A stretch of 26,606 bases of DNA from an uncultured Bacteroidales bacterium (GCA_902491795.1 CABUIX010000028.1:1-26606); one strand, 5' to 3'. Shown: positions 1 to 8,735, numbered from the stretch's first letter. Notes: generated by a model from the letters alone, not told the origin. Numbers and translations are program-made.

Positions 1-908
1 CAGACAGGAACTACTGCCGCCCGGCAATGGACAAGTCCACCTCGCTCGAAATCAAGGCAGGGCGCCATCCGGTCATAGAAACCCTCATGGCTCCCGGAGA
101 GGAATATGTGCCCAACGACATCAGCATGGACAGCAAGGGAGACCAGATAATCATCCTCACAGGTCCGAACATGGCAGGAAAATCGGCACTTCTGCGGCAG
201 ACCGCGCTGATTGTGCTGATGGCCCAGACCGGCTCGTTCGTACCCGCCGCAAGTGCAAGAATCGGGTGGTTCGACAAGATATTCACAAGAGTGGGTGCGA
301 CGGACAACATCTCCAGGGGTGAATCCACCTTCATGGTAGAAATGCTGGAGACGGCAATGATCATGCACAATCTCTCTGCCCGCTCGCTCGTGCTTCTGGA
401 CGAAATAGGCCGAGGGACCTCAACCTACGACGGAATGTCGATCGCAAGGGCCCTTGTCGAGTACATCCACACGTACGGAAAGGGAGCAAAGACTCTTTTT
501 GCCACGCACTACCATGAACTGAACGACCTTGAGAAACAATACCCCAGAGTCAAGAACTATCACATCGCTGTCAAGGAAGAAGGCAAGAACATAATTTTCC
601 TGAGGAAGATGGAACCTGGAGGAGTTGCACACAGCTTCGGAATCCATGTGGCCAGACTCGCAGGAATGCCGCACGAGATCATCGAATCGGCCGAGCGCAC
701 CCTCAAGCAGCTGGAAATGAGGGAAAAGCAGGCAAGCAGCATGGACATCAAGGAAGACGGAAGCCTGCAGCTCTCGCTGTTCCAGCTGGATGACCCCACG
801 CTATCGTCAATCAGACGCCAGCTCGAAGACGCCGACCTCAACAACATGACCCCGCTGCAGGCGTTCGACCTGCTGCGCAAGATGAAGCAGGAAGTTGGCC
901 TATCCTAG
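1..908 (+). CDS. mutS: DNA mismatch repair protein MutS, C-terminal part (5' end outside window)
   Basis: MutS binds mismatched bases and uses its C-terminal ABC-type ATPase to signal to MutL. The frame is open to the window edge: residues DRNYCRPA precede the first visible Met (base 27), so that Met is internal and the gene is truncated by the window. About 302 residues are visible out of roughly 860-880 in the family. They contain the Walker A motif GPNMAGKS (about bases 165-188), the signature region around NISRGESTFMVEM, Walker B LVLLDEIGRGTST and the H-loop ATHYHEL. These place the fragment in the ATPase domain and the C-terminal helical tail. The stop TAG at 906-908 overlaps the 3' end of the convergent transporter gene by 9 bases, and no hairpin terminator separates the two. 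Recognition is firm; what lies upstream cannot be seen. Confidence 0.97.
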   Translation, partial: DRNYCRPAMDKSTSLEIKAGRHPVIETLMAPGEEYVPNDISMDSKGDQIIILTGPNMAGKSALLRQTALIVLMAQTGSFVPAASARIGWFDKIFTRVGATDNISRGESTFMVEMLETAMIMHNLSARSLVLLDEIGRGTSTYDGMSIARALVEYIHTYGKGAKTLFATHYHELNDLEKQYPRVKNYHIAVKEEGKNIIFLRKMEPGGVAHSFGIHVARLAGMPHEIIESAERTLKQLEMREKQASSMDIKEDGSLQLSLFQLDDPTLSSIRRQLEDADLNNMTPLQAFDLLRKMKQEVGLS

Positions 909-2264
909 GAAATTGAACAAGAATATGACGATGACAGCCGCAGGGCACACCCAGCGCACGAGGAAGAAGAAGATTCCGAAAAGTTTCACGTTGCCTCTGG
1001 CTGTACCGGAATTCGTGATTTCGTCGAAAACATCCTTCCTGTTCATCACATGACCGACAAACACCACTGCCAAAAGACCCATAAGCAGAAGAAGGATATT
1101 TGAAGAGGTCCAGTCAAACAGGTCGAACAATGTTCTGCCGGCTATCCTGAACCTTCCGAGCGGCCCGAAAGAAAGAGAACACAATATGCCGAGGATTCCG
1201 CATATCGCGAAAATCCATTTGCATGCTGTCGCACGCCTCATGCCGAAACGCTCCATCAGCCATGCTACACCGACCTCGATCAGGGAAACGCAGGATGTCA
1301 TGGCAGCCACGACCACGGCGAGGAAAAAGAACGTCGACACAACCGCACTGAGCAGAGGCACTCCGGAGCCCATCTCGGCAAATATGTACGGCACGCTCTG
1401 GAAGATGAGCCCTGGTCCGGAGCCGGGTTCAATTCCGGCGGCAAAAACGGCAGGCATTATGGCAAGCCCGGCAAGCAGGGCGAACCCCAGGTCCGAAAGC
1501 CCCGTAAAGGCACTTGAAGCCATTATGTTCTCATCCTTGCTGACATAGGATCCATAGGTTATTATCGCACCCATGCCCACCGACATCGAATAAAAGCTCT
1601 GTCCCATCGCATAGGCGAAGGTCTCGGGAGAAAGCTTGCTGAAGTCAGGCTTGAAAAGATAACGTACCCCGTCCATGGCTCCAGGCAGGCTGATGGAATA
1701 GACGGCAATGACTATCACGAGCAGGAAAAGCACCGGCAGGATGATCCTGCTGAACTTCTCTATCCCGGTCTTCACTCCTCCGGCCACAATCAGCACGGAG
1801 ATTCCGAGAAACACCAGATGCATCGCAACCGGTTCCCACGGAGACGAAATGAAGGTCCGGAAGACATCGGCGACTTCTTCCGGAGAAGCATCGAAGAAGC
1901 CAGGAGACATCGACTTGATCATATAGTCGAGGGACCATCCCCCTATCACGCTGTAATAGGAATTGATGATTGTCGGTATCAGAACGGCGAGTATGCCGAC
2001 ACGGCCCCAGAAGCGGCTTTTCGGGGCAAGCAGACCCATTGCATCGCTGGCGTTGCTGCGGCTCCGGCGTCCGATGATGACCTCTGAAAGGAAAATCGGA
2101 AGGGTTATGAAAATAGTGGCCAATATGTATGCAAAAACGAAGGTCGCCCCTCCCTGCTCACCGGCAAGATACGGAAAGCGCCAGATGTTTCCCAGGCCAA
2201 TGGCCGAACCCGCCATGGTCAGGATTACCGAAAGCCGTCCGCTGAAATTCTCTCTTGTTGCCAT
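900..2264 (-). CDS. Sodium-dependent transporter, SNF/NSS (LeuT-fold) family
   Basis: This is an inner-membrane symporter that uses the sodium gradient to import amino acids or related small molecules; the substrate cannot be told from sequence. The family signature of helix 1 is clear: AGSAIGLGNIWRFPYLAGEQGG at residues 18-39, the unwound Na+/substrate-binding segment of LeuT-fold carriers. Eleven or twelve hydrophobic segments follow, ending close to the C-terminus. I chose the ATG at 2264 (454 residues, normal for the family) over an in-frame ATG at 2324, because the extra 20 residues precede the conserved MATRENFSGR start and GGAAAAAAG lies just upstream of 2264. It is the last gene of the leftward run and starts 44 bases after the folA stop. 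Its 3' end overlaps the mutS 3' end by 9 bases. Confidence 0.93.
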   Translation of the reverse strand: MATRENFSGRLSVILTMAGSAIGLGNIWRFPYLAGEQGGATFVFAYILATIFITLPIFLSEVIIGRRSRSNASDAMGLLAPKSRFWGRVGILAVLIPTIINSYYSVIGGWSLDYMIKSMSPGFFDASPEEVADVFRTFISSPWEPVAMHLVFLGISVLIVAGGVKTGIEKFSRIILPVLFLLVIVIAVYSISLPGAMDGVRYLFKPDFSKLSPETFAYAMGQSFYSMSVGMGAIITYGSYVSKDENIMASSAFTGLSDLGFALLAGLAIMPAVFAAGIEPGSGPGLIFQSVPYIFAEMGSGVPLLSAVVSTFFFLAVVVAAMTSCVSLIEVGVAWLMERFGMRRATACKWIFAICGILGILCSLSFGPLGRFRIAGRTLFDLFDWTSSNILLLLMGLLAVVFVGHVMNRKDVFDEITNSGTARGNVKLFGIFFFLVRWVCPAAVIVIFLFNFLG

Positions 2265-2308
2265 GCCATATCTTTTTTCCGCCGGTAAAGCAAGCTCAAG
2301 GCAAACAA

Positions 2309-2806
2309 TTACCTCGCTCTGCAATACACAATAAACTCGAAACTTATGCCGCTCTTCCCGTCAATCATGGTTTCGGACCGCGACTCCTCCATCCACAGGG
2401 CAGAATCAACCGACGGGAAAAAGGTATCCGCATCCTCAACATCAACATGTACCCGAGTCAGATACAGTTTGTCGGCACGGTTCAGCAGTTCCGAATAAAC
2501 CTTGCCGCCTCCTATCACGAAACACTTTTCGGCCGCTGTCCTTTCCGCTTCCAGAAGAGCTTCGTCAGCAGAATTCACGCAGACCACGCCTTCCGGAAAA
2601 CCGGTGCGGCTGCGGCTCATGACTATGTTTTTTCTGCCCGGCAGCGGACGCCCCAGTGATTCATAAGTGGCACGTCCCATGATCACCGGACAACCCATGG
2701 TGACGCGCTTGAAATACTTCAGGTCCTCCCCTATGTGCCATGGCATGGCGCCGTGCACGCCTATGGCCCCGTTGTCCGCAACTGCGGCTATCATGCACAC
2801 CATCAT
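2309..2806 (-). CDS. folA: Dihydrofolate reductase
   Basis: It reduces dihydrofolate to tetrahydrofolate with NADPH in the cytoplasm, regenerating the cofactor consumed by thymidylate synthase. From the chosen start it has 165 residues, normal for bacterial DHFR. Visible marks are MPW at 21-23 (Met20-loop region), the active-site acid D28 in GEDLKYFKR, GRKNIVMSR (58-66) in the NADPH region, VIGGGKVY (97-104) and YLTRVHVDVEDADTFFP. In-frame ATGs exist at 2836, 2806, 2803 and 2794. I chose 2806 because it overlaps the thyA TGA in an ATGA, the classic arrangement for translational coupling, while 2836 would add ten residues inside thyA. The gene lies between thyA and the transporter. It is probably co-transcribed with thyA. 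Confidence 0.95.
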   Translation of the reverse strand: MMVCMIAAVADNGAIGVHGAMPWHIGEDLKYFKRVTMGCPVIMGRATYESLGRPLPGRKNIVMSRSRTGFPEGVVCVNSADEALLEAERTAAEKCFVIGGGKVYSELLNRADKLYLTRVHVDVEDADTFFPSVDSALWMEESRSETMIDGKSGISFEFIVYCRAR

Positions 2807-3597
2807 ACGGCAACAGGGGCTTTTATCGCAGGCCACGGGTCATATCCCTCAAGCGTAAAATCCTCGTAGCGGAAGTCAAACACGCTTTTGACGTCCGGAT
2901 TGAGAATCATGCGCGGAAGAGGTCTCGGCTCCCTGGAGAGCTGTTCGCGAACCTGGTCAAAGTGGTTGAGATAAATGTGCGTGTCACCGGTAGTATGGAT
3001 GAATTCCCCAGGCTGCAGTCCGCAGGTCTGGGCAATCATCATGGTCAGCAGCGCATACGATGCTATGTTGAACGGAACCCCGAGGAAAGTGTCGGCACTG
3101 CGCTGGTAAAGCTGGCAAGACAGCTTGCCTTCAGCCACATAGAACTGGAACAGGCAGTGGCACGGAGGCAGGGCCATCCTGTCCACTTCACCGGGATTCC
3201 AGGCGGTGACAATCATGCGGCGGGAATCCGGATGGTTGCGTATAAGCCCTATGACATCCGACAGCTGGTCAATGGTGCGTCCGTCGGGAGTCGGCCAGCT
3301 TCGCCACTGATGTCCGTATACGGGACCGAGATCTCCGTTTTCATCTGCCCATTCGTCCCAGATGGTAACCTTGTGCTCCTGCAGCCAGCGCACGTTGGTA
3401 TTGCCGCTTATGAACCACAGAAGTTCATAAATGATTGACTTAAGGTGCACTTTCTTGGTAGTCAGAAGAGGGAAGCCCTCACTGAGGTCGAACCTCATCT
3501 GATGCCCGAATATGCTTTTGGTACCGACACCGGTGCGGTCGCTCTTGACCACACCGTTGTCCATTATCTCCCTGAGTAGATCCAGATACTGCTTCAT
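2803..3597 (-). CDS. thyA: Thymidylate synthase
   Basis: It methylates dUMP to dTMP using 5,10-methylene-tetrahydrofolate and releases dihydrofolate, which the next gene (folA) recycles. The protein has 264 residues, the same length as the E. coli enzyme. The catalytic cysteine is C146 in LPPCHCLFQFYV. Other family marks are SDRTGVGTKSIFG (19-31), the segment QRSADTFLGVPFNIASYALL (dUMP/folate site) and HIYLNHFDQVREQLSREP near the C-terminus. The start lies 16 bases after the galM stop, and the stop overlaps the folA start by 4 bases (ATGA). All key residues are present, so it should be active. This is the classical folate-dependent, non-flavin enzyme (ThyA, not ThyX). Confidence 0.98.
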   Translation of the reverse strand: MKQYLDLLREIMDNGVVKSDRTGVGTKSIFGHQMRFDLSEGFPLLTTKKVHLKSIIYELLWFISGNTNVRWLQEHKVTIWDEWADENGDLGPVYGHQWRSWPTPDGRTIDQLSDVIGLIRNHPDSRRMIVTAWNPGEVDRMALPPCHCLFQFYVAEGKLSCQLYQRSADTFLGVPFNIASYALLTMMIAQTCGLQPGEFIHTTGDTHIYLNHFDQVREQLSREPRPLPRMILNPDVKSVFDFRYEDFTLEGYDPWPAIKAPVAV

Positions 3598-3613
3598 CCG
3601 TCCGACAGCTTTC

Positions 3614-4666
3614 TTAATCCTTTTTTTCTGTCCCGAAGGCGAAAATTATCGCCTCGTGGAAAGTCTTGCCGGGACGGAGCACTGTCGAAGGATAGTCCGG
3701 ATGGTTCGGGCTGTCGGGGAAATGCTGGCATTCCAGGGCCACGGCGCAATAGTCATGGTAGATCCTGCCGCGCTTGCCCACGGGGCATCCGTCAATCCAG
3801 TTGCCTGTGTAGACCTGGATTCCGGGCTGGGTTGTGTAGACCTTTAGTGTCCTGCCGCTCTGTCTTGACCGGAGTTCCGCCGCCTCCTGAAGCTGTCCCG
3901 GCATGTAGCCGTCAATGAGCCAGCATGCGTCGTACCCCTTTCCGTAATTCAGCGCCGGGAAGTCCTTCCTGATGTCGCGTCCGAGAGTCTTCGGGGTCAG
4001 GAAGTCCATGGGCGTTCCAGCCACGGGCTCGCTTGCGCCCAGAGGTATCAGGGTCGAATCGGTGGGAAGATATTCAGAAGCGTTGAGCTTCAGGTAATGA
4101 CGCAGCACGCTTCCGCCGCCGTTCAGGTTGAAGTAGCAGTGGTTGGTAAGGTTCACGACCGTGGGGGCGTCGGTCTTCGCGGAGAATGTCAGGCGAAGTT
4201 CGTTTTCCTCGCTCCACTCGTAACGGGCAACAACCACCATGTTTCCCGGATAACCCATTTCCCCGTCGGCCGAAACATACTTGAATTCCACGCCTCCCTT
4301 GTGCTTACGCGAATCCCAAACCTTGTTCTGGAAGCCTTCGGGGCCTCCGTGAAGGTGATTCGGGCCATTGTTCACCGGAAGGTCGTATTCCTTGCCGTCG
4401 AGCGAGAATTTACCCTTGGCAATGCGGTTGGCATAGCGTCCGGGACATTTTCCGGCACAAGGCCCGTCGGCAAAATAACTTTCGGGCTTCCCGTAGCCGA
4501 GCACCACGTCGGCAAGTTTGCCGTCCTTGTCGGGCACATTAACGGAAACGATTGCCGCACCGACACTTCCAAGGGACACCGAAGCCCCTGAAGAATTTGT
4601 CATGGTGTACTTGTAGATGGGTCGGCCGTCTTCGGTCCTGCCCCAAAGTTTTCTCCTGATAGCCAT
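3614..4666 (-). CDS. galM: Aldose 1-epimerase (galactose mutarotase)
   Basis: It interconverts the alpha and beta anomers of galactose and other aldoses, feeding alpha-D-galactose to galactokinase. The 350-residue protein lacks a signal peptide, so it is expected in the cytoplasm. Catalytic residues seen: H106 in NHLHGG, H176 in VNLTNHCYFNL, the substrate-binding D246 in GYDACW, and the catalytic base E312 in ALECQHFPDSPNHPDYPSTV. It starts only 4 bases after the stop of the upstream thioredoxin-like lipoprotein gene and ends 16 bases before thyA, so it is embedded in that operon. galK lies about 8 kb away on the same strand but not in this unit. The association with thyA/folA has no obvious metabolic logic. 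Confidence 0.95.
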   Translation of the reverse strand: MAIRRKLWGRTEDGRPIYKYTMTNSSGASVSLGSVGAAIVSVNVPDKDGKLADVVLGYGKPESYFADGPCAGKCPGRYANRIAKGKFSLDGKEYDLPVNNGPNHLHGGPEGFQNKVWDSRKHKGGVEFKYVSADGEMGYPGNMVVVARYEWSEENELRLTFSAKTDAPTVVNLTNHCYFNLNGGGSVLRHYLKLNASEYLPTDSTLIPLGASEPVAGTPMDFLTPKTLGRDIRKDFPALNYGKGYDACWLIDGYMPGQLQEAAELRSRQSGRTLKVYTTQPGIQVYTGNWIDGCPVGKRGRIYHDYCAVALECQHFPDSPNHPDYPSTVLRPGKTFHEAIIFAFGTEKKD

Positions 4667-4670
4667 ATTA

Positions 4671-5630
4671 TCAATTATTGTAGTTGGTCAAATCGTCAAA
4701 GAAAGCCAGAACCCTTTCCAGTGGAGCATCCTTGAGCATCACCCTCTTCTCTCCGTCAAGAAGATAAATAGAAGGAATGGCCCTCACGAAATAAAGCTGC
4801 CCGCTGTTGATTGTCTGCCCGTAGTCGCAGGCATTGATCCAGTTGGAAGGGTATATCGGTGCATATTCGCGCCATTTGTCGATCTCCCCGTCGATATAGA
4901 TGTTCACTATCGCCAGTGTCCCGCCGGCGATCAACGAATCGATATACGGGCGCGATTCTATCTCGTCTATGATTTCCCTGCAGTAGTTGCACCCTGGATT
5001 GCTGAAGAACAGCACCGTATAGTCAGCCTTCACGCCGTGAAGGGAACCTTCGTGGCCAGAAATGTCCCTGAACCTGAAATCAGGGGCGACACTTCCGTAG
5101 GGATTGAGCCTGCACATCCTGAGTTCAAACTCATATCCTGCACGGCGGGCATCGTCAGTGAAGCGAGACCCCGCCAGCCCCTCCACGAAAGGAAGATAGT
5201 AGTCCTCGCTGCGCAGCGGAGAATTCGGGTCGTACAGACAGTCAGAGACCATTTCGGTCATCCGCAGATAGAAAAGGGATGAGGTGTCGGCTGCCTGCCT
5301 GGCCTCAATTTTCCCGAACAGCTCGCCGACCTGCTCCTGGGCACGCTCCATCGGCTGAGTCTGAAGGAACATCACAAAAGCCGAGATGTTCTTCATGACT
5401 TCGGCGTCCGGAACGCCGAGCACATGGGCGGAATCAGTCGGCCATTCACCGTCAAAGAAACCGTCCCAGTAATGCGAGACAATATAGTCCTGCCTCTGCT
5501 GAAGGTCGGTAATCATGCCAGGCACTTCCGGCAGCGGAAAGGCGCGATAACTGCTTTCAGGAGCGGCATTGCGTCCTCCGCAAGAAACGAGGGAGAGCAG
5601 GAAAAGTATTGCAAAAAATCTTGTCTTCAT
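4671..5630 (-). CDS. Thioredoxin-like lipoprotein (DUF5106-like N-terminal region)
   Basis: This is a predicted lipoprotein of 319 residues: a short basic n-region, a hydrophobic stretch and the lipobox LVSC with C17 as the lipidated cysteine. Residues about 30-175 are helical and resemble the DUF5106 region found in Bacteroidetes thioredoxin lipoproteins. Residues about 183-315 form a thioredoxin fold: the active-site CxxC is C214-N-Y-C217 in FFSNPGCNYC, and the cis-proline is P286 in RAIPSIYLLD. A periplasmic disulfide reductase or isomerase role is likely, but the partner is unknown. It is the first gene of the leftward run that continues into galM, thyA, folA and the SNF transporter. The start is supported by the lipoprotein signal beginning directly at this Met. 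Confidence 0.85.
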   Translation of the reverse strand: MKTRFFAILFLLSLVSCGGRNAAPESSYRAFPLPEVPGMITDLQQRQDYIVSHYWDGFFDGEWPTDSAHVLGVPDAEVMKNISAFVMFLQTQPMERAQEQVGELFGKIEARQAADTSSLFYLRMTEMVSDCLYDPNSPLRSEDYYLPFVEGLAGSRFTDDARRAGYEFELRMCRLNPYGSVAPDFRFRDISGHEGSLHGVKADYTVLFFSNPGCNYCREIIDEIESRPYIDSLIAGGTLAIVNIYIDGEIDKWREYAPIYPSNWINACDYGQTINSGQLYFVRAIPSIYLLDGEKRVMLKDAPLERVLAFFDDLTNYNN

Positions 5631-5648
5631 ACAAAACGCAGTGAATTG

Positions 5649-5656
5649 TAAAGTTA
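5649..5656 (-). promoter_or_regulatory. Possible -7 promoter box for the leftward thioredoxin-galM-thyA-folA run
   Basis: On the minus strand the octamer reads TAACTTTA, one base off the Bacteroidetes TAnnTTTG -7 consensus, and ends 18 bases before the start codon at 5630. No convincing -33 element was found. It lies in the 61-base divergent spacer shared with the large gene starting at 5692. This is motif matching only. Confidence 0.35.
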
Positions 5657-5667
5657 GCCAAAAATGG

Positions 5668-5675
5668 TAATTTTG
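5668..5675 (+). promoter_or_regulatory. Bacteroidetes-type -7 promoter box for the 985-residue protein
   Basis: The octamer TAATTTTG matches TAnnTTTG exactly. An ATTG at 5645-5648 lies 19 bases upstream, in the position expected for the -33 TTTG element. The box ends 16 bases before the ATG at 5692, so the leader would be very short, as is common in this phylum. Confidence 0.6.
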
Positions 5676-5691
5676 AGAAAATTTTCTCTAA

Positions 5692-8649
5692 ATGAAGGCC
5701 AAACTGCTGACTGTCATATGCTCAGTGATGCTGACCGGATTCCCGGCGGCAGCGCAGTTCTACTCTCTGGGCAGCGAGCCGGCCACCGTAAGATGGAATT
5801 ATGTCGAGACCCCAGCCTACAGGATAATCTATCCTGAAGGCCTGGACTCCCTGGCATCCGTATATGCAATCAGGCTGGAGCAGGCGGCATCCGTCGCAGG
5901 CAACACGGCCGGGTTCCGCCCAAATGAAGCCTACGGCAGCCGTATGCCGGTCGTTCTCCATGCACACACGGCCTATTCCAACGGCATGGTGGGCTGGACT
6001 CCCCGCAGGATGGAACTCATGACCATGCCGGATCCCTACGCCCCTGACCCTACTCCATGGGAAACCCAGCTTGCTGTGCACGAATCCCGCCATGCCGCAC
6101 AGATGCAGTACACTGTGTCCCGGCCATTCCGCGGATGGCGCATCATCAGCGGCGAACTCGCGGCGGGTGCACTTGCGGCAATATACTGCGGACCCGCATT
6201 CTTCGAAGGAGACGCGGTGGTGGCCGAAACGGCACTGACACCTTCGGGAAGGGGCAGAACCGCCGACTTCCTCGAATACTACCGCACAAGTTTCGCCAAC
6301 GGAGAATTCCGGAACTACTGGCAATGGAGATACGGGTCACAGCGGCACTACACTCCGGACTACTACCGCGCAGGGTACATCACCGCAGCAGGGATACGGA
6401 CACTGTGGGACAGCCCGGACTTCACCGCACGCTACTTCAGACGTCTGCCAGAACACGGAGGCGTGGTTTTCAACAATTTCGGGAAGACCCTAAAGGAAGT
6501 TTCCGGCAAAAAATTCAGAGCCGCCTTCCGGGAAATCTGCGACAGCCTTTCAGCATTCTGGGCAGCTGACGACAGCCTGAGGGCACCCTTCATGAGCTCT
6601 TCGGAGATCACAAAGGCCGGCAGGCGGTACACCGAACTGAACGGTCTTGTGCTCACGGACAGAGGAATCAGCGCCGTCAGAAGCGGAATCACCATCCCCA
6701 ATCAGCTGGTCAGCATAGACTGCAGCGGCAATGTCGCGGTCAGAGGCAATTTCAGTTCCAGCTACACAGGACTCGAGTACAGCCGCGTCACCGGAAGACT
6801 ATACTGGAGCGAATATGCTCCTGACCCGAGATGGGAGATGCGATCGTTCTCCAACATCAGGTACATCGGTACCGACGGACGCAGGCATACCCTTACCGGA
6901 GGCCGCAGGTTCTTCCATCCGGCCGCTTCCGCAAATTCCGCAAGGATTGCCGTAAGTGAATATCCTGTCGAGGGAGGCAGCGCAACAGTCGTGCTGGACG
7001 CCTGCGACGGACACGAGATCCAAGTTTTCAGGGCACCTGAAGGGATGCAGGTCATCGAACCGGTATGGGTAGGCGACGAACTCTACACCACGGCGCTTAC
7101 CGACGGAGGCTACGGGATATACAGGGCAAGGGATTTCAGCTGCCTGCTTGGGCCGCAGCCGGTCAAGATAAAGCAGCCCTGGTCATTCGGAGACACTCTG
7201 ATGTTCACCGCCGACCTTACGGGAGTCAACGAGCTCTACTCGCTCGACCCCTCCGACGGAAGCCTCACCCGATTGACTTCAACCCGTTCCGGTGCCGCCG
7301 ACTTCACCCTCAACCAGGCTGCAGACACTCTGTACTACACTGTACTGTCTCCGGACGGAAGGACAATTCATGCCACACCGGTGGACTCCCTCGCCGCAAT
7401 GCCTGCGGACTTCAGCCGGTTGCCGCATTACCCGTTTGCGGAAGAGCTTTCCGAAGGTGAGCCAATCAAATTCCAGGAAACCGACCCTGACTCCGAAATT
7501 TCCGAGCCGCGCAGATATTCAAGAATCTCACACCTTTTCCGTTTCCATTCATGGATGCCTCTTTACGTCGACTATGACGCAGTAAGCAGCCTGAGCATGT
7601 CGTCACTCACGACAGCCGCCAGCCTCGGAGCCACCGCATTCTTCCAGAATGACCTCGGCAATTTCATGGGATCCGTCGCCTACAAGGCAGGATACGGGAA
7701 CGGCTCAGGGTGGAGGCACAGCGGACATCTGAACATCAACTGGTCCGGATGGTACCCCATAATCGAAGCGAAGCTGCATTTCAACGAAAGGGACGCCCTC
7801 AATTACCGGGAGACCGAAGACGACAAGGGCGACAAGGGCCTGGGGTACTCGCCGTCAGGCATTCCTCTTCTTTCGGCGGACCTCAACGTTTATGTGCCAC
7901 TTTCGTTCTCCAAAGGAGGATGGCTCAGCGGAATCATCCCGGAAGTCAGCATTTCCGCGACAAATGACCGTTACTGGAGGACCGACGGATCCTCAGGCAG
8001 CATGTCCAGAGCCACCGCAAGGCTCAGGGGCTACATGATGGAGAGCACCCCGGCATCGCGCATCTACCCGCGCTGGGGCATAGGAGCCGAACTAGGAATA
8101 AACGGCAGGCCGGAACTTGCTGAACTGCTCTGCCCCACCTTCTATTCCTATCTCTACGGATACATCCCGGGGCTTTGGCAGACTCACGGAACAAGAATCA
8201 CCGCAGTATACGAGAGACTCGTGACCACTGGAGCCTACTGCGAACCTTACATGGTGACCGTCCCCAGAGGATTCAGCTCAACATCTTCTTCTGCCCTTTC
8301 GGCCTACCCGGACAGAATCAAGCTGACGGCCGACTATGCGATGCCGGTACTTCCGCTCGACTGGGCAGGACTCGGTCCGGTCGCATACGTCAAGAACTTC
8401 GAACTCACTCTCCACGGCGATCTTTCTCTTGCCGGATTCGGCGCAGCTTTCAACGGACCGCTGCGCACGCTCTTCAGCGCAGGCGCTGATTTCAGCGTAA
8501 GATTCGGAAACCTGCTGTGGGTTCCATACGACACAAGGATCGGAATCTCCTACAGTTACAAAGGGGGAAACCTGTTCGCAACGCTTCAGCAGCTCGGATA
8601 CGAACACAGCCGTCACAGCATAAGCCTGATATTCAGCGTCGACCTGTAG
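5692..8649 (+). CDS. Secreted HExxH metallopeptidase-like / TolB-like propeller / outer-membrane barrel protein
   Basis: I do not recognise a named gene. The 985 residues show a cleavable signal peptide (about 1-21, PAAA|Q) and three regions. Residues about 30-290 carry HESRH (130-134), an HExxH zinc-binding motif, followed by FFEGDAVVAE with E172 and E179; HExxH plus EGxAxxxE is the pattern of MA-type gluzincin peptidases. Residues about 320-580 are repeated beta-strand segments with YxxxPDG-like turns, typical of a TolB/WD40-like propeller. Residues about 625-985 alternate polar and hydrophobic residues with many Tyr/Gly/Trp and end in a beta-strand, as in an outer-membrane barrel. It probably sits in the outer membrane with its enzyme and propeller domains in the periplasm or at the surface. 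It stands alone between divergent and downstream promoters. The gene call is firm; the domain reading is inference from motifs and could be wrong for the barrel. Confidence 0.8.
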   Translation: MKAKLLTVICSVMLTGFPAAAQFYSLGSEPATVRWNYVETPAYRIIYPEGLDSLASVYAIRLEQAASVAGNTAGFRPNEAYGSRMPVVLHAHTAYSNGMVGWTPRRMELMTMPDPYAPDPTPWETQLAVHESRHAAQMQYTVSRPFRGWRIISGELAAGALAAIYCGPAFFEGDAVVAETALTPSGRGRTADFLEYYRTSFANGEFRNYWQWRYGSQRHYTPDYYRAGYITAAGIRTLWDSPDFTARYFRRLPEHGGVVFNNFGKTLKEVSGKKFRAAFREICDSLSAFWAADDSLRAPFMSSSEITKAGRRYTELNGLVLTDRGISAVRSGITIPNQLVSIDCSGNVAVRGNFSSSYTGLEYSRVTGRLYWSEYAPDPRWEMRSFSNIRYIGTDGRRHTLTGGRRFFHPAASANSARIAVSEYPVEGGSATVVLDACDGHEIQVFRAPEGMQVIEPVWVGDELYTTALTDGGYGIYRARDFSCLLGPQPVKIKQPWSFGDTLMFTADLTGVNELYSLDPSDGSLTRLTSTRSGAADFTLNQAADTLYYTVLSPDGRTIHATPVDSLAAMPADFSRLPHYPFAEELSEGEPIKFQETDPDSEISEPRRYSRISHLFRFHSWMPLYVDYDAVSSLSMSSLTTAASLGATAFFQNDLGNFMGSVAYKAGYGNGSGWRHSGHLNINWSGWYPIIEAKLHFNERDALNYRETEDDKGDKGLGYSPSGIPLLSADLNVYVPLSFSKGGWLSGIIPEVSISATNDRYWRTDGSSGSMSRATARLRGYMMESTPASRIYPRWGIGAELGINGRPELAELLCPTFYSYLYGYIPGLWQTHGTRITAVYERLVTTGAYCEPYMVTVPRGFSSTSSSALSAYPDRIKLTADYAMPVLPLDWAGLGPVAYVKNFELTLHGDLSLAGFGAAFNGPLRTLFSAGADFSVRFGNLLWVPYDTRIGISYSYKGGNLFATLQQLGYEHSRHSISLIFSVDL

Positions 8650-8693
8650 ACACACGACAAAGCGCGAAATCAGTTCAAGTTATTGAATTTTTG

Positions 8694-8701
8694 TATATTT
8701 G
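8694..8701 (+). promoter_or_regulatory. Bacteroidetes-type -7 promoter box for the yeiH-family unit
   Basis: TATATTTG is an exact TAnnTTTG match, 34 bases before the ATG at 8736 and inside the 86-base gap after the preceding stop codon. The -33 element is weak (GTTC around 8673-8676). It suggests that the transporter unit has its own promoter. Confidence 0.55.
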
Positions 8702-8735
8702 TCAAGTATAAAACCATAAACCGCACATCGAAAAG

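Noticed and set aside
4097..4591. Long plus-strand ORF opposite galM (and similar ones opposite mfd, thyA and the 985-residue gene)
   Set aside because: These are antisense shadows of GC-rich real genes: no family resemblance, no ribosome-binding or promoter context, and they overlap genes with intact catalytic motifs.
8650..8735. Riboswitch or leader regulating the YeiH-family transporter
   Set aside because: The 86-base gap contains a promoter box about 34 bases from the start codon, leaving too short a leader for a known riboswitch class.
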